Source of the DNA: Arenibacter echinorum
Lineage (GTDB): Bacteria > Bacteroidota > Bacteroidia > Flavobacteriales > Flavobacteriaceae
Length of the DNA stretch: 64,000 nucleotides
Reading direction: 5' to 3'
NCBI RefSeq assembly: GCF_003259375.1
Contig: NZ_QLLN01000002.1
Location: 744,001 to 808,000 of the forward strand
Translations under genes and position numbers: made by a program
Part shown: one piece after another, positions 1 through 9,278 of the stretch
How positions within the stretch are numbered: the stretch's first letter is position 1
How the letters are laid out: each line of letters begins with the position of its first letter
The notes under the pieces: generated by a model
Database searches by the model: none
Seen by the model: only the letters and a program-made list of their open reading frames with translations
Told to the model about the DNA's origin: nothing

Positions 1-51
1 GATTTCTGTGTTAGTCGATATCAAAGACTTTTTGGGATCATAGCCTTTTTT

Positions 52-3000
52 CTAGTGGGAAAATCCTGTGTACCCTGATGGATTGTTCACTATGGCACGT
101 TGCCTGTCCTTTAAATTATACTCTTCGGTTGTTAATTTCAATACTTCTTCCTCCGTATTAATGTCAGCTATGCTAAAGCCTTGGTTGATGTAATAGGGTT
201 TGTACTGAATATGATCAGTATCTTTGAACACTAACATAAACATTTTCAAATTGTTACTATAGTTATCTTTCTCTTTTACTTTAAAAAAGTAGCTGTGATA
301 ATTTGTTGATGGATAATACATTTTTTGGTCCTTTACGAATTCTATAGAATGCTGTTCAAGGTTTAATTCTAGGGTATTGTAGAGTATGGATTCTGCTATT
401 GCTGTTTGGTTTCTAAAATTGGAAGGGAAAAAATCCAGTTTTCCAATTTGTTGTAATTTTTCAAAAAGTAGTAAACGGGTTTCGGCCTTTTCTGCCAGCG
501 AGTTTATTAAACTTGTTGGTATTTTATTGGGACCAACAAACGGATTTTCTTCATTTTTCAAGCGAAGGGCAAGGTATGAAGCTTGAATTTGGGGGTCGTT
601 TACCTTGGAGAGGCGTTGAAAGAATATGGCTACCTCATTTTCCTTGATATAGGGGTAAAGCAATACCGTATAATTTTCCAATATATCATAATTGTTATCT
701 GGGTTGCTAGCTGAGGATTCCTCGTTGAACTGGTCCATGGTAAGGCCTAATTGCCTCTTTAGTTGGATCTTGGCATCGTTGAGAATCTGATTTTTATATT
801 TTTTGTAGCTCCTTGGCTTGATCAATCCACGGGCCTTAAGCTTTGCAAGCATGGAAAAGATTGGGGATTTATATTCTTCTATTGCACTGTAGTCCAGTAT
901 TTCGGGGAATAATTGGCGGGCAAGGGGTAGACTATCCAAATAGGGCTGGAATATATTTTGAATCTCCTGCTTGCTCGATACCAAGGGCAAATCGGTGGAC
1001 ATAAGGCGTAAGAGCAGTTCTAATGAACTTTCATTTTGGTTTTTGCTTATGGCCTGTAATATTTTCGTTTGTGCCTTGGAGTTGTTGTAGGACTTTGTGT
1101 AGTAATTCTCAAAGAAGCGGGTGGCATCAACGTCTGGCATTTCGGCCAATTTTTGGATTAAATGGGCCTGTAAATATTTCTGATTGTCTTTAAAGTCGAA
1201 CTCCGATATATAATATTTAAGGGAATCCAAGTGCTTCTTATTAAATTTTAAAAAGGCATATCCATCATGGACTATGCTATCGTTTTGTCTAATGGCCTTG
1301 AAAAAATAGGAGGTTTTATCACTTAAAATCGATGAACCTACAAGGGTATCGGAGGGTGCAAAATTGTTAAAAAATTCTGTGACAAATTTACTTGGGGGTT
1401 TAACGGTATCTATTAGTGCCTTAACTTCGTATAGTAGCCCCCCTTTAACAATGTTCTTTATCAATATTCCTCTAGTACTGGCCGTATCGGTCAGGGTTAG
1501 GTTTATTTCATGATATTTTTCATTGTACTGCGGGCGTTCCTCCCTGATAATATTAAAAGTATTTTGGCGGTACAGTTTTCTTCTTAGCAGCCAAACGGAA
1601 TCTATATTAGGAAACATAAGAAAATCATGGGCCTTGTTTACAGTTACCAAGATGGCCTCATTGTTTTTATTCTGATAAACGGTTTTCTTGGTGTAGGCGC
1701 TATAGGGTTTTGGTTTCTTGTGGCGTTCGTAATAATTATTGCTGTTTTCTACAAATTTTGATGGGTCAACGGGGCTGATGGTAGAAAAAAACATAGCCGT
1801 ATCCCGAACCTTTTTAAACTCTTCGGTATAATTGGGTTCCCTGATCTTAAATGAATTGAAATATTGCCGTGCTTCGTTACTGTCATTGGCTACACTTCCC
1901 AAGAGATAGTAGTTGTTATCCCAAATAATGGTCTTTAAATAAAGTTTATTTAATCCGTTGGGGTCAAGCCTGGCGGAAGAGGTCAGGCTTTGTTCATCGA
2001 AGGGGCCGTAATCCTCTTCCAATTTAAGATCCTGATAAAACCGGGATTGAATTTGTTTTAGCTCAAAGGTATCCTGCTCAATAAAATTAAAATCGTTGAG
2101 GGTAGCTTTTTTTAGAAAGAAATAGGAGGAGGTTTCTGGATTCACTGCTTCAATAAATCGATTGCCCTTTCTTTTGCGATTGGTAAAATTGTATTCAGAG
2201 GGCATTTCCACTTCAAAGTCATTGAACTCCGAAAAAAGTACCGTTCGTTCTTTTTTTAATGCTCTGAAGCGGATACTGTTAAATATGGTATCCGAATGCT
2301 TTACCACATAATCTCCTTGCCCACTCATTTTAAAAATTAGTATTTCCAAAGGGGTAATGTAGATATGATACCGTTGAAAATCACCGTTTTTTAACTGATT
2401 TTTTATATCCAAACCGGGATATGTCCCGTTTTCTATTTTGGTCTTTTCAAGGATCTTTCCAGGAATATTCTCGAACAGAAGTTTGTCCACATCGTCCAGG
2501 GAGTAGGTGTAGTCCTTTTTTAAATAGGTAAAAGTGGGAATTCGATTCACCATAACATAGCCGCCATTGGCCAGATCGGGTGAAATATAGGTTGTGTTGG
2601 TATATTCGGCTATTGGATATAGCTTGTTGGATAAAAGAAGACTAAAAAGGCCATCATCAGGAGTCATGGTACTATATTCATTGCTGAGGGTTTTGGCTTC
2701 CAAAGAATCTTTTAAGGCCCGTCCTTTATTGGAAAATCGGGAGGTAAGTGGTTTAACCACGTATCCCATATTTCTAAGGAGTTGTATTACTCCCTTTTTT
2801 CCCGGAAGGTGGGCGGCCCCAATTCCAGCAAATACCTTTGCCGTATGCATTAAGGAATCCAACCGTACTGCCATATTTTTGTTACGGGCATAAAGCATGT
2901 TCTGCAGGTAATACGCGGTATACATGGCCTGGTCAAGGGAATCAATAAGATTAATATTGCGTTCTCTATAGGCATCCTGCAAAAGCGACATTACATCTTG

Positions 3001-3585
3001 GGTCTGCATCTTTTTTTGGAGCCATTCGTCCGGTTTGGGTTTCATTGCATTCATATTGGCCCTACCCACCAGGGCAGTGGATTCCTCCAAATCCTCCAAG
3101 GCCTTAATAGGCTTGGAATACTTTTTTCCCGCTTGATAAATGAACATGTCCAGATAGGTTTCTTCTTCAAAGTTTTGGGAACTTTCATTGGTACGGTATA
3201 GGATATTGTTCACTAGGCGGTCATCCAAAGAAAGATAAGAGGAGACTATCTCCTTGGTAGGATTTTTAAAGGTAAAAGGGTAGATGTAAAATCCTTTGGT
3301 TACAAATCCGGTGCCGTAGCCAATGCCGCTACCGCGCATTTTGCCATAATCTTCCAACCAGGTATCAGGGTCAGACTCCAAGGCCACAATTTCACTTTTG
3401 TCCAAGGCTTCGTAAAAAACGTCGTCCAACCTGAAGGCAATTTTTTGACTTACATGCATGGTTCCGTACAAATAGGACGATTTCTTTAGGTTGTTCCCGG
3501 ATATTTCCCAAAGAAGACTATTATCTTCCTGGGCAAAAATTCCCTGGGAAATTATTAGAAAAAGAAAACCTAAGTAAATGCGCAT
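52..3585 (-). CDS. TraB/GumN-family protein with very long C-terminal extension
   Basis: Secreted protein of 1177 residues. It begins with a signal peptide (MRIYLGFLFLIISQGIFAQ). The first ~290 residues match the TraB/PrgY/GumN family: a GTMH motif follows the first strand and a GAAH motif (GIGAAHLPGKKGV) closes the domain, the paired GxxH arrangement known from TIKI-like metalloproteases. The remaining ~880 residues are not recognised; they are hydrophilic and probably mix beta structure with alpha-helical repeats near the end. Usual TraB/GumN proteins are about 300 residues, so the length is unusual. The frame opens with TTG at 3597, but the ATG at 3585 gives a clean signal peptide and was chosen. 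The MscS gene lies 123 bases upstream on the same strand. Family assignment is fairly sure; substrate and function are unknown. Confidence 0.8.
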   Translation of the reverse strand: MRIYLGFLFLIISQGIFAQEDNSLLWEISGNNLKKSSYLYGTMHVSQKIAFRLDDVFYEALDKSEIVALESDPDTWLEDYGKMRGSGIGYGTGFVTKGFYIYPFTFKNPTKEIVSSYLSLDDRLVNNILYRTNESSQNFEEETYLDMFIYQAGKKYSKPIKALEDLEESTALVGRANMNAMKPKPDEWLQKKMQTQDVMSLLQDAYRERNINLIDSLDQAMYTAYYLQNMLYARNKNMAVRLDSLMHTAKVFAGIGAAHLPGKKGVIQLLRNMGYVVKPLTSRFSNKGRALKDSLEAKTLSNEYSTMTPDDGLFSLLLSNKLYPIAEYTNTTYISPDLANGGYVMVNRIPTFTYLKKDYTYSLDDVDKLLFENIPGKILEKTKIENGTYPGLDIKNQLKNGDFQRYHIYITPLEILIFKMSGQGDYVVKHSDTIFNSIRFRALKKERTVLFSEFNDFEVEMPSEYNFTNRKRKGNRFIEAVNPETSSYFFLKKATLNDFNFIEQDTFELKQIQSRFYQDLKLEEDYGPFDEQSLTSSARLDPNGLNKLYLKTIIWDNNYYLLGSVANDSNEARQYFNSFKIREPNYTEEFKKVRDTAMFFSTISPVDPSKFVENSNNYYERHKKPKPYSAYTKKTVYQNKNNEAILVTVNKAHDFLMFPNIDSVWLLRRKLYRQNTFNIIREERPQYNEKYHEINLTLTDTASTRGILIKNIVKGGLLYEVKALIDTVKPPSKFVTEFFNNFAPSDTLVGSSILSDKTSYFFKAIRQNDSIVHDGYAFLKFNKKHLDSLKYYISEFDFKDNQKYLQAHLIQKLAEMPDVDATRFFENYYTKSYNNSKAQTKILQAISKNQNESSLELLLRLMSTDLPLVSSKQEIQNIFQPYLDSLPLARQLFPEILDYSAIEEYKSPIFSMLAKLKARGLIKPRSYKKYKNQILNDAKIQLKRQLGLTMDQFNEESSASNPDNNYDILENYTVLLYPYIKENEVAIFFQRLSKVNDPQIQASYLALRLKNEENPFVGPNKIPTSLINSLAEKAETRLLLFEKLQQIGKLDFFPSNFRNQTAIAESILYNTLELNLEQHSIEFVKDQKMYYPSTNYHSYFFKVKEKDNYSNNLKMFMLVFKDTDHIQYKPYYINQGFSIADINTEEEVLKLTTEEYNLKDRQRAIVNNPSGYTGFSH

Positions 3586-3708
3586 ACCAGAATCCAATTT
3601 TTAGTTAAAAATGCTTCAAAAATCATTAGGAATAAAAGCCTAGCACATAATTAACGTTTTATTTGGATTGAAGCACCATATTTCATGCCATACTTAATGC
3701 AATGTCGC

Positions 3709-4782
3709 CTATTTTTGGAAAGGTTTGGTTGTAGGTTGGTCCGTAAGGTACAAACGCGTATGTGGCAAGCTTTCCGGGTAGTTTTCTTGTAAAAAACCAA
3801 TCAGCTTTTCCCGGACCAAAACCCTTAAATCCCAGGCCGTAGGTGAATCAACGGCGCTCATTAGCGCCCTGATCTCCACACTTTGGGCCTTGGCATCCGT
3901 TACCTGAAGCACATTTACTTTTCCATCCCAAAGATCTGTGGAGGACAATATTCTGGTGAGTTCTTCCCTAAGTTTATCGAAGGGAACACGATAATCCGTA
4001 TGAATAAAAACGGTGCCCATTATATCCGCGGATGTTTTGGTCCAATTCTGGAAGGGATTTTCAATAAAATAGGTGGTAGGTACTATGAGTCGCCTTTTGT
4101 CCCAAATATTGATCACCACATAGGTGAGGGTAATCTCCTCTATGCGGCCCCACTCGCCCTCTACAATCACTACGTCATCAAACTTAATAGGTTGGGTAAA
4201 GGCAATCTGTATGCCCGCCAGGATACTTCCAATTAGTTTTTGCGCGGAGAAACCAATGATAATACCCGCTACCCCTGCTGATGCAAAAAGACTTACCCCA
4301 ATTTCCCGGATACTTTCAAAACTCATTAAGGCCGCTCCTAAAGCCAATACTATTACCACAACAATAAAGATTCGTTCAAGAATATTGAATTGGGTATATA
4401 TTTTACGAGCTTTTAAATTATCCGAGGTTCCTACATCATAGTTTTTAATAATCAAATTTTTGGAAACTTTTAAAGCCACTAAAATCAACCAGGTTATGGA
4501 AAATATGATCAGTAGAGTGCTGGTTTTTTTTATAACAAAACTATAATCGTTTAGGTACAATAAGGTGTGTAACGATTTTGAGCGAAGCAAAAATGACAGG
4601 AATAATATGAAAAGTGGCAAACTCACCCTTTTCATGGCATCTTTGGGAATTAAATATTTTGGGTTACTGCCCAATCTGCGTAAGATAAAATAAGTGCTTA
4701 CATAAAGAATGGCCAGAAGGACAAAAGTACCAGTAGCATAAAGGAGGGTCTGGTTGTCTATGTTTTTAAATAGGTGTTCCAT
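3709..4782 (-). CDS. MscS-family mechanosensitive ion channel
   Basis: Inner-membrane channel of 357 residues that would release solutes on hypo-osmotic shock. About five hydrophobic segments occupy the first ~190 residues. The last is the pore-lining type, with GFSAQKLIGSILAG followed by IAFTQPIKFDDVV, which is the MscS TM3 and start of the beta domain. The segment EGEWGRIEEITLTYVVI and the NPFQNWTK region match the cytoplasmic vestibule domain. Length is normal for the medium-sized MscS group. It precedes the TraB/GumN gene on the same strand and diverges from hemH. No regulatory site was recognised for it. Confidence 0.9.
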   Translation of the reverse strand: MEHLFKNIDNQTLLYATGTFVLLAILYVSTYFILRRLGSNPKYLIPKDAMKRVSLPLFILFLSFLLRSKSLHTLLYLNDYSFVIKKTSTLLIIFSITWLILVALKVSKNLIIKNYDVGTSDNLKARKIYTQFNILERIFIVVVIVLALGAALMSFESIREIGVSLFASAGVAGIIIGFSAQKLIGSILAGIQIAFTQPIKFDDVVIVEGEWGRIEEITLTYVVINIWDKRRLIVPTTYFIENPFQNWTKTSADIMGTVFIHTDYRVPFDKLREELTRILSSTDLWDGKVNVLQVTDAKAQSVEIRALMSAVDSPTAWDLRVLVREKLIGFLQENYPESLPHTRLYLTDQPTTKPFQK

Positions 4783-5101
4783 CTAGGTCTGGCTTATGTT
4801 AATAATGACCTTAACTTACTAAAATCTATTCAATATAAAAATTTCGGGCCAGTATATTGCCCAGATTAATTTTCAACAGCCTTTAAAGGAGCCCATAAAA
4901 GCTTGGAGGTGGCTAATTTGTAAACAAATTCGGGGCATTGAAAATAAAATACCCAATGGTATTAAAAAAGCTATGGTATGACAATGCCCTATAAATTGTT
5001 CCTATCTATTCCGGTATAGATAAACTATTTATAGGTTTTAAATTATAGTTGCTCCGCAAGTGTTATTTTTGTTGAACAAGTAAATTGATAAAAAAGGAAG
5101 A
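4783..5101. promoter_or_regulatory. Divergent mscS/hemH intergenic region with a dyad
   Basis: A 319-base non-coding stretch between divergently transcribed genes. It contains a 20-base imperfect palindrome at 5003-5022 (TATCTAT-T-CCGG-T-ATAGATA, one mismatched pair) and a -7 element for hemH at 5064-5071. No open reading frame or RNA gene was recognised. The dyad lies about 40 bases upstream of the -7 element, a position that would suit an activator or repressor; that role is inference. Confidence 0.45.
5064..5071 (+). promoter_or_regulatory. Putative -7 promoter element of hemH
   Basis: TATTTTTG fits the Bacteroidota -7 consensus TAnnTTTG and lies 30 bases before the hemH ATG. No convincing -33 TTG at the usual spacing was found, so this rests on the -7 match and position only. 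Confidence 0.4.
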
Positions 5102-6133
5102 ATGAAAGGAGTTTTGTTGGTAAACCTAGGTTCCCCGGATAGTCCCACGCCTAAGGATGTTAAACCTTATTTGGATGAATTTCTAATGGACGAAAGAGTT
5201 ATAGATGTCCCCAATTGGTTAAGGAATATTTTAGTGCGCGGGATTATTCTACAAACTAGACCTAAAAAATCGGCGGAAGCCTATCAAAAGATATGGTGGG
5301 AAGAAGGATCTCCCTTAATAGTTATTTCTGAACGATTTGCCGATAAGGTAAAAGAGCAAAGTGAAATTCCGGTGGCCTTGGGGATGCGTTACGGGAGTAT
5401 GACGATTAAGAATGCCTTGGGGGAGTTGTCCCAAAAAGGGGTAGACGAGGTGCTGTTGGTTCCATTGTATCCACATTATGCCATGTCTTCCTATGAAACC
5501 GTGGTGGTAAAGACCATGGAGGTCAAGGATGAGTTTTTTCCAAATATAAAAATAACAACCCTTCCAGCTTTTTATAATAACAAGGATTATATTGAAGTAC
5601 TTGCAGAAAGTATTGCCGAAGGCCTAAAAGGTTTTGAATACGATCATATTTTGTTTTCATATCACGGTATTCCCGAAAGACATATTAGAAAGTCCGACCC
5701 CACAAAATTCCATTGCAAAATAGATGATAACTGTTGTAAGACCAATTCGGTGGCACATCATACCTGCTATCGTCATCAGTGTTATGAGATGACCGAGAAA
5801 GTAAAGGAAAAACTTGGTCTTTCAAATGATAAAGTTAGTCTTTCCTTTCAGTCCCGATTGCCAAACGATCCCTGGTTGAAGCCCTATACCGACTTTGAAT
5901 TTGAGCGTTTTGGGAAAGAGGGTATTAAGCGTTTGGCGGTGATTACCCCGGCCTTTGTTGCCGATTGTCTGGAAACCTTGGAAGAGATTGCCATGGAAGG
6001 AAAACATCAGTTCCAGGAAGCTGGAGGGGAAGATTACAAACATATTCCCTGTCTTAACGATAATAAGGCATGGGTTAATTTAATGGTGAAATGGATAGGG
6101 GATTGGCAGGTTAAGGAAACACTTCCTGTGTAA
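5102..6133 (+). CDS. hemH: Ferrochelatase
   Basis: Inserts ferrous iron into protoporphyrin IX, the last step of protoheme synthesis. The 343-residue protein starts with the family signature KGVLLVNLGSPDSP. The catalytic histidine is H188 in FSYHGIPERH, and the conserved glutamate E291 lies in PAFVADCLETLEEI. A cysteine-rich stretch around residues 200-225 (HCKIDDNCCKTN then CYRHQCYEM) could bind a metal or cluster, as seen in some ferrochelatases; that is inference. Its TAA overlaps the ATG of the MATE gene by one base, so the two are probably translationally coupled. HemJ is encoded about 2.5 kb downstream. Confidence 0.97.
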   Translation: MKGVLLVNLGSPDSPTPKDVKPYLDEFLMDERVIDVPNWLRNILVRGIILQTRPKKSAEAYQKIWWEEGSPLIVISERFADKVKEQSEIPVALGMRYGSMTIKNALGELSQKGVDEVLLVPLYPHYAMSSYETVVVKTMEVKDEFFPNIKITTLPAFYNNKDYIEVLAESIAEGLKGFEYDHILFSYHGIPERHIRKSDPTKFHCKIDDNCCKTNSVAHHTCYRHQCYEMTEKVKEKLGLSNDKVSLSFQSRLPNDPWLKPYTDFEFERFGKEGIKRLAVITPAFVADCLETLEEIAMEGKHQFQEAGGEDYKHIPCLNDNKAWVNLMVKWIGDWQVKETLPV

Positions 6134-7518
6134 TGGCCAAGGTATCCTCAGAACAGTTGGGCAGTGAACCTATAGGAAAATTACTGGTTAAACAGGCAGT
6201 TCCGGCCTCTATTGGTATTTTGGTCATGTCACTTAACGTTCTGGTCGATTCTATTTTCGTGGGCAACTGGATCGGTTCTATAGCCATTGCGGCCATCAAT
6301 GTAGTACTTCCGGTTTCCTTTTTTATAGCGGCTCTCGGTATGGCCATTGGTATTGGAGGTTCCAGTATTATTTCACGTGCCCTGGGTGAGAATAATAAGG
6401 AAAAGGCCTTAAAGACCTTTGGAAATCAAATTAGCCTGACACTACTGGTTACCATTGTCATGGTGATATTAGGGCTGTATTATGTAAATAGCCTTATTCC
6501 GGCCTTTGGTGGTAAAGGGGATATTTTTGGACCAGCAAAGATATATTATACCATTGTACTATACGGGGTGCCATTCTTGGCGCTTTGTATGATGGGGAAT
6601 ACCGTAATTAGGGCGGAAGGCAAGCCTAGATTTGCCATGAATGCCATGATAATTCCTTCAGTGGGGAATCTTCTGATGGATTATATTTTCATCTATGTCT
6701 TTGACTGGGGTATGGAAGGGGCAGCTTGGGCAACCACCATTGGGTATTTTCTTTGTTTTGCCTATATCCTGTATTTTTTTCTTTCCAATAATTCCGAACT
6801 TAAATTAAACTGGTCCCATTTTGGATTGGATCGCCTAATCTTAAAGGAAATTGGAGCTTTGGGATTCGTAACCTTGTCCAGGCAAGCTGTAATCAGTTTA
6901 ATTTATCTGTTGATGAACAATATCCTCTTCGGTTTGGGAGGGGAGGCCATGATCGCTGTCTACGCCATTATAGCGAGGATGCTTATGTTTGCCCTGTTCC
7001 CTGTTTTTGGGGTCACCCAAGGTTTCCTTCCCATTGCGGGATTTAATTATGGGGCCAAAAAATACCAAAGGGTACGAGAATCGATCAATACCGCAATCCT
7101 TTATGCCGCTGGCCTGGCCTTTGTAGTGTTTGTGGGGCTTATGATTTTTCCTGCTGAGATTGCCGCCTTGTTTCTAAGTAACCAGCCAGATATGTCGGCC
7201 TCAGAACTGGCCATGAATTCTTATGTTTTGGAGCACACCCCTTCTGCCATGCGCCTGGTATTTGCTGCAACACCTATTATAGCCGTTCAATTGATTGGAG
7301 CAGCTTATTTTCAGGCCATAGGTAAGGCCGTACCAGCACTATTGCTGACCTTGAGCCGGCAAGGCTTCTTTTTTATACCGCTCATTTTAATTTTGCCGAA
7401 TTACTTGGGAGAACTGGGGGTTTGGATCTCTTTTCCCATTGCCGATGTGCTGGCAACGGTGGTTACGGGTTATTTTTTGAGGAAAGAGATTCGGGCTACC
7501 TTGGTGGAAATACCATAA
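6133..7518 (+). CDS. MATE-family efflux transporter
   Basis: Multidrug and toxin extrusion transporter of 461 residues with about twelve hydrophobic segments in two related halves. Recognisable family stretches include PIGKLLVKQAVPASIGILV at the N terminus, FVGNWIGSIAIAAINVVLP, and GVTQGFLPIAGFNYGA in the second half. It probably exports a cationic or amphipathic compound using a sodium or proton gradient; the substrate cannot be told. The start overlaps the hemH stop by one base (TAATG), implying co-expression with heme synthesis. That makes a porphyrin-related substrate possible but unproven. Confidence 0.92.
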   Translation: MAKVSSEQLGSEPIGKLLVKQAVPASIGILVMSLNVLVDSIFVGNWIGSIAIAAINVVLPVSFFIAALGMAIGIGGSSIISRALGENNKEKALKTFGNQISLTLLVTIVMVILGLYYVNSLIPAFGGKGDIFGPAKIYYTIVLYGVPFLALCMMGNTVIRAEGKPRFAMNAMIIPSVGNLLMDYIFIYVFDWGMEGAAWATTIGYFLCFAYILYFFLSNNSELKLNWSHFGLDRLILKEIGALGFVTLSRQAVISLIYLLMNNILFGLGGEAMIAVYAIIARMLMFALFPVFGVTQGFLPIAGFNYGAKKYQRVRESINTAILYAAGLAFVVFVGLMIFPAEIAALFLSNQPDMSASELAMNSYVLEHTPSAMRLVFAATPIIAVQLIGAAYFQAIGKAVPALLLTLSRQGFFFIPLILILPNYLGELGVWISFPIADVLATVVTGYFLRKEIRATLVEIP

Positions 7519-7607
7519 GTAATACAGGCTATAAGAAATCTGCATTCAAAAGTTTAAGAAGCTATTCTTTCAACGGAAATCAATATAAAATCCGTTTTTT
7601 AAATAAT

Positions 7608-8387
7608 TCAAAGTTTAAAAAAGGGGTTGGATTTTCTATTACTGTATCCGTGGAATAAAATTACAGATAGAAGTATTGCACTACACGCCAATGCCGTATA
7701 TGCCAGGATTTCCAAACTGCCCTGATGCCTAATATAAATTGCAAATAGTGCCCAGACCCCAACAGCGGCAAATTCGCGCATGTTTCTTTTGTAAATGATG
7801 ACCAGATTTAACAAGGTGGCAACTACTATGAGTACAATGGTCCATTGCACTTCGCTAAGAAATGCGCCCTTCCATCCTAATTTGGTTAGATACAGGGCAA
7901 GGTTGGCTATGGTAGCAACAGTAATCCATCCACTGTAAAGACAAATCGGCCACCAAGAAAAGGCAATTATTTCCTTAGGGGCATCCCATCGTTCCATATT
8001 GGTATTGATAATAATTTTGACCAGCGATATCAAGATACCGGCCATAATGAGTACGGTTAAGCCCATGTACTCATATGCAAAGGTAATCACCCACATCCCA
8101 TTCAATACATTGGCAAAGGCAAACCAATATCCGGTCTGTTCTATGTAATCAAGTTTTTTCTTATCAAAAAAAACAACTTTGATTTGAAATAGGGCGTAGG
8201 CCAACAAGCCCAAAAAAATAAGGCCCCAAATGGCGAAAGCATAACTGGCCGGGGTAAAAAGATTGGTATACCGTTGACTTAATTCGCCTATAGTCGTATC
8301 GTTAATGCGGACAGCCTGCGAAATATAATTTACGGCAATCACCAAAATTACCGACAGTAGGTTTATAATGGATAACTTTTTTTGCAT
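7608..8387 (-). CDS. TspO/MBR-like tryptophan-rich membrane protein
   Basis: Membrane protein of 259 residues with about seven hydrophobic segments. The stretch FTPASYAFAIWGLIFLGL is typical of the TspO/MBR group, and tryptophans recur (SWWPICLYSGW, GMWVITF). Known TspO proteins bind porphyrins or cholesterol and influence tetrapyrrole handling, but they are about 160 residues. This longer form is common in Bacteroidota and its function is less clear. It lies between hemH and the HemJ-like gene on the opposite strand, which fits a tetrapyrrole role by context only. The MATE gene is convergent, with an AT-rich gap of 89 bases. Confidence 0.75.
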   Translation of the reverse strand: MQKKLSIINLLSVILVIAVNYISQAVRINDTTIGELSQRYTNLFTPASYAFAIWGLIFLGLLAYALFQIKVVFFDKKKLDYIEQTGYWFAFANVLNGMWVITFAYEYMGLTVLIMAGILISLVKIIINTNMERWDAPKEIIAFSWWPICLYSGWITVATIANLALYLTKLGWKGAFLSEVQWTIVLIVVATLLNLVIIYKRNMREFAAVGVWALFAIYIRHQGSLEILAYTALACSAILLSVILFHGYSNRKSNPFFKL

Positions 8388-8652
8388 TTACCTAAATTAC
8401 GTAACTTTTGCAGGTAATGTGGCCTTATTGCTACATTAATTAATCTATTCAAATCAATCTTAATTTGATTGCCCAATCATATTGCATTTTTTTTACAGAG
8501 GCAATTATGGAGCCCGTTTTTGGGAAGCGAATGAAATTTGGATATTGATTGTTCGGTATTGACCCCTGTATTGGGAGCGTAGGCCACTAAGGATACCAAA
8601 GATTAGTTTTTCAGAAATCCGTCTACTATCTTTACGTAACAATAGACCTTGT

Positions 8653-9204
8653 ATGACCGATTATTACAACTATATAAAAGCCTTGCACCTCATTTTTGTT
8701 GTTACTTGGTTTGCTGGCTTGTTCTATATACCTCGTTTGTTTATCTACCATATCGAAGCCGATCAAAAACCGTCGCCAGAGAGGGAAATCCTAACCCATC
8801 AACTAAAGTTGATGACCAAGAGATTGTGGTTTATCATTACATGGCCGTCCGCCGTTTTGGCTACCTTATTTGCCGTATGGCTATTGTTTTTGTATCCGGT
8901 CTGGTTGCAACAACCGTGGATGCACATAAAACTTGCCTTTGTGCTGTTACTTATAGCCTATCATTTAAAAAATCATCAGATCTTTAAACAGCTGCAGCGC
9001 GATGAGGTGAAATACACTTCCAAATTTATGCGCATCTGGAACGAAGGGGCGACCTTAATTTTATTTGCTGTGGTTTTTTTGGTGATTTTAAAGGGCGCCT
9101 TCAATTGGATTTTTGGCGTTGTCGGTATTATAGTGCTGGGAGTTCTATTAATGTTGGGCATAAGGCTCTACAAGTGGATCCGCGAAAAAAAACCTGAGGC
9201 TTAA
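8653..9204 (+). CDS. hemJ: Protoporphyrinogen oxidase HemJ-like (CopD family)
   Basis: Likely oxidises protoporphyrinogen IX to protoporphyrin IX in the inner membrane, one step before ferrochelatase. The 183-residue protein has four to five membrane segments and the family N terminus YIKALHLIFVVTWFAGLFY, with the conserved histidine in ALHLIF, then RLFIYH. A second conserved histidine lies in WMHIKLAFVLLLIAYH. Length fits HemJ. A TATCTTTA sequence upstream resembles a -7 element but departs from the consensus at the last base. The histidine kinase gene follows after 74 bases. The family also contains copper-export CopD proteins; the histidine pattern and nearby hemH favour HemJ. Confidence 0.85.
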   Translation: MTDYYNYIKALHLIFVVTWFAGLFYIPRLFIYHIEADQKPSPEREILTHQLKLMTKRLWFIITWPSAVLATLFAVWLLFLYPVWLQQPWMHIKLAFVLLLIAYHLKNHQIFKQLQRDEVKYTSKFMRIWNEGATLILFAVVFLVILKGAFNWIFGVVGIIVLGVLLMLGIRLYKWIREKKPEA

Positions 9205-9278
9205 TGGCCACTTGGCTCTAAATTGATATCCGTTTTGGCGTGATAATTGTTACCTTTAATATCTAAATTAGATTTCAG

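Noticed and set aside
1-51. Left edge sequence
   Set aside because: Only 51 bases beyond the TraB/GumN stop; nothing can be supported from it.
4124-4441. 105-codon plus-strand frame inside mscS
   Set aside because: Antisense shadow of the mechanosensitive channel gene, which has clear membrane and family motifs.
7587-7635. AT-rich nested inverted repeat between the MATE and TspO-like genes
   Set aside because: Inner arms are only A and T, and the outer arm overlaps the coding end of the TspO-like gene; too weak to call a terminator.
8649-8987. 112-codon plus-strand frame overlapping the HemJ-like gene
   Set aside because: It overlaps the HemJ frame in another phase; only the HemJ frame has family motifs and continuous hydrophobic segments.
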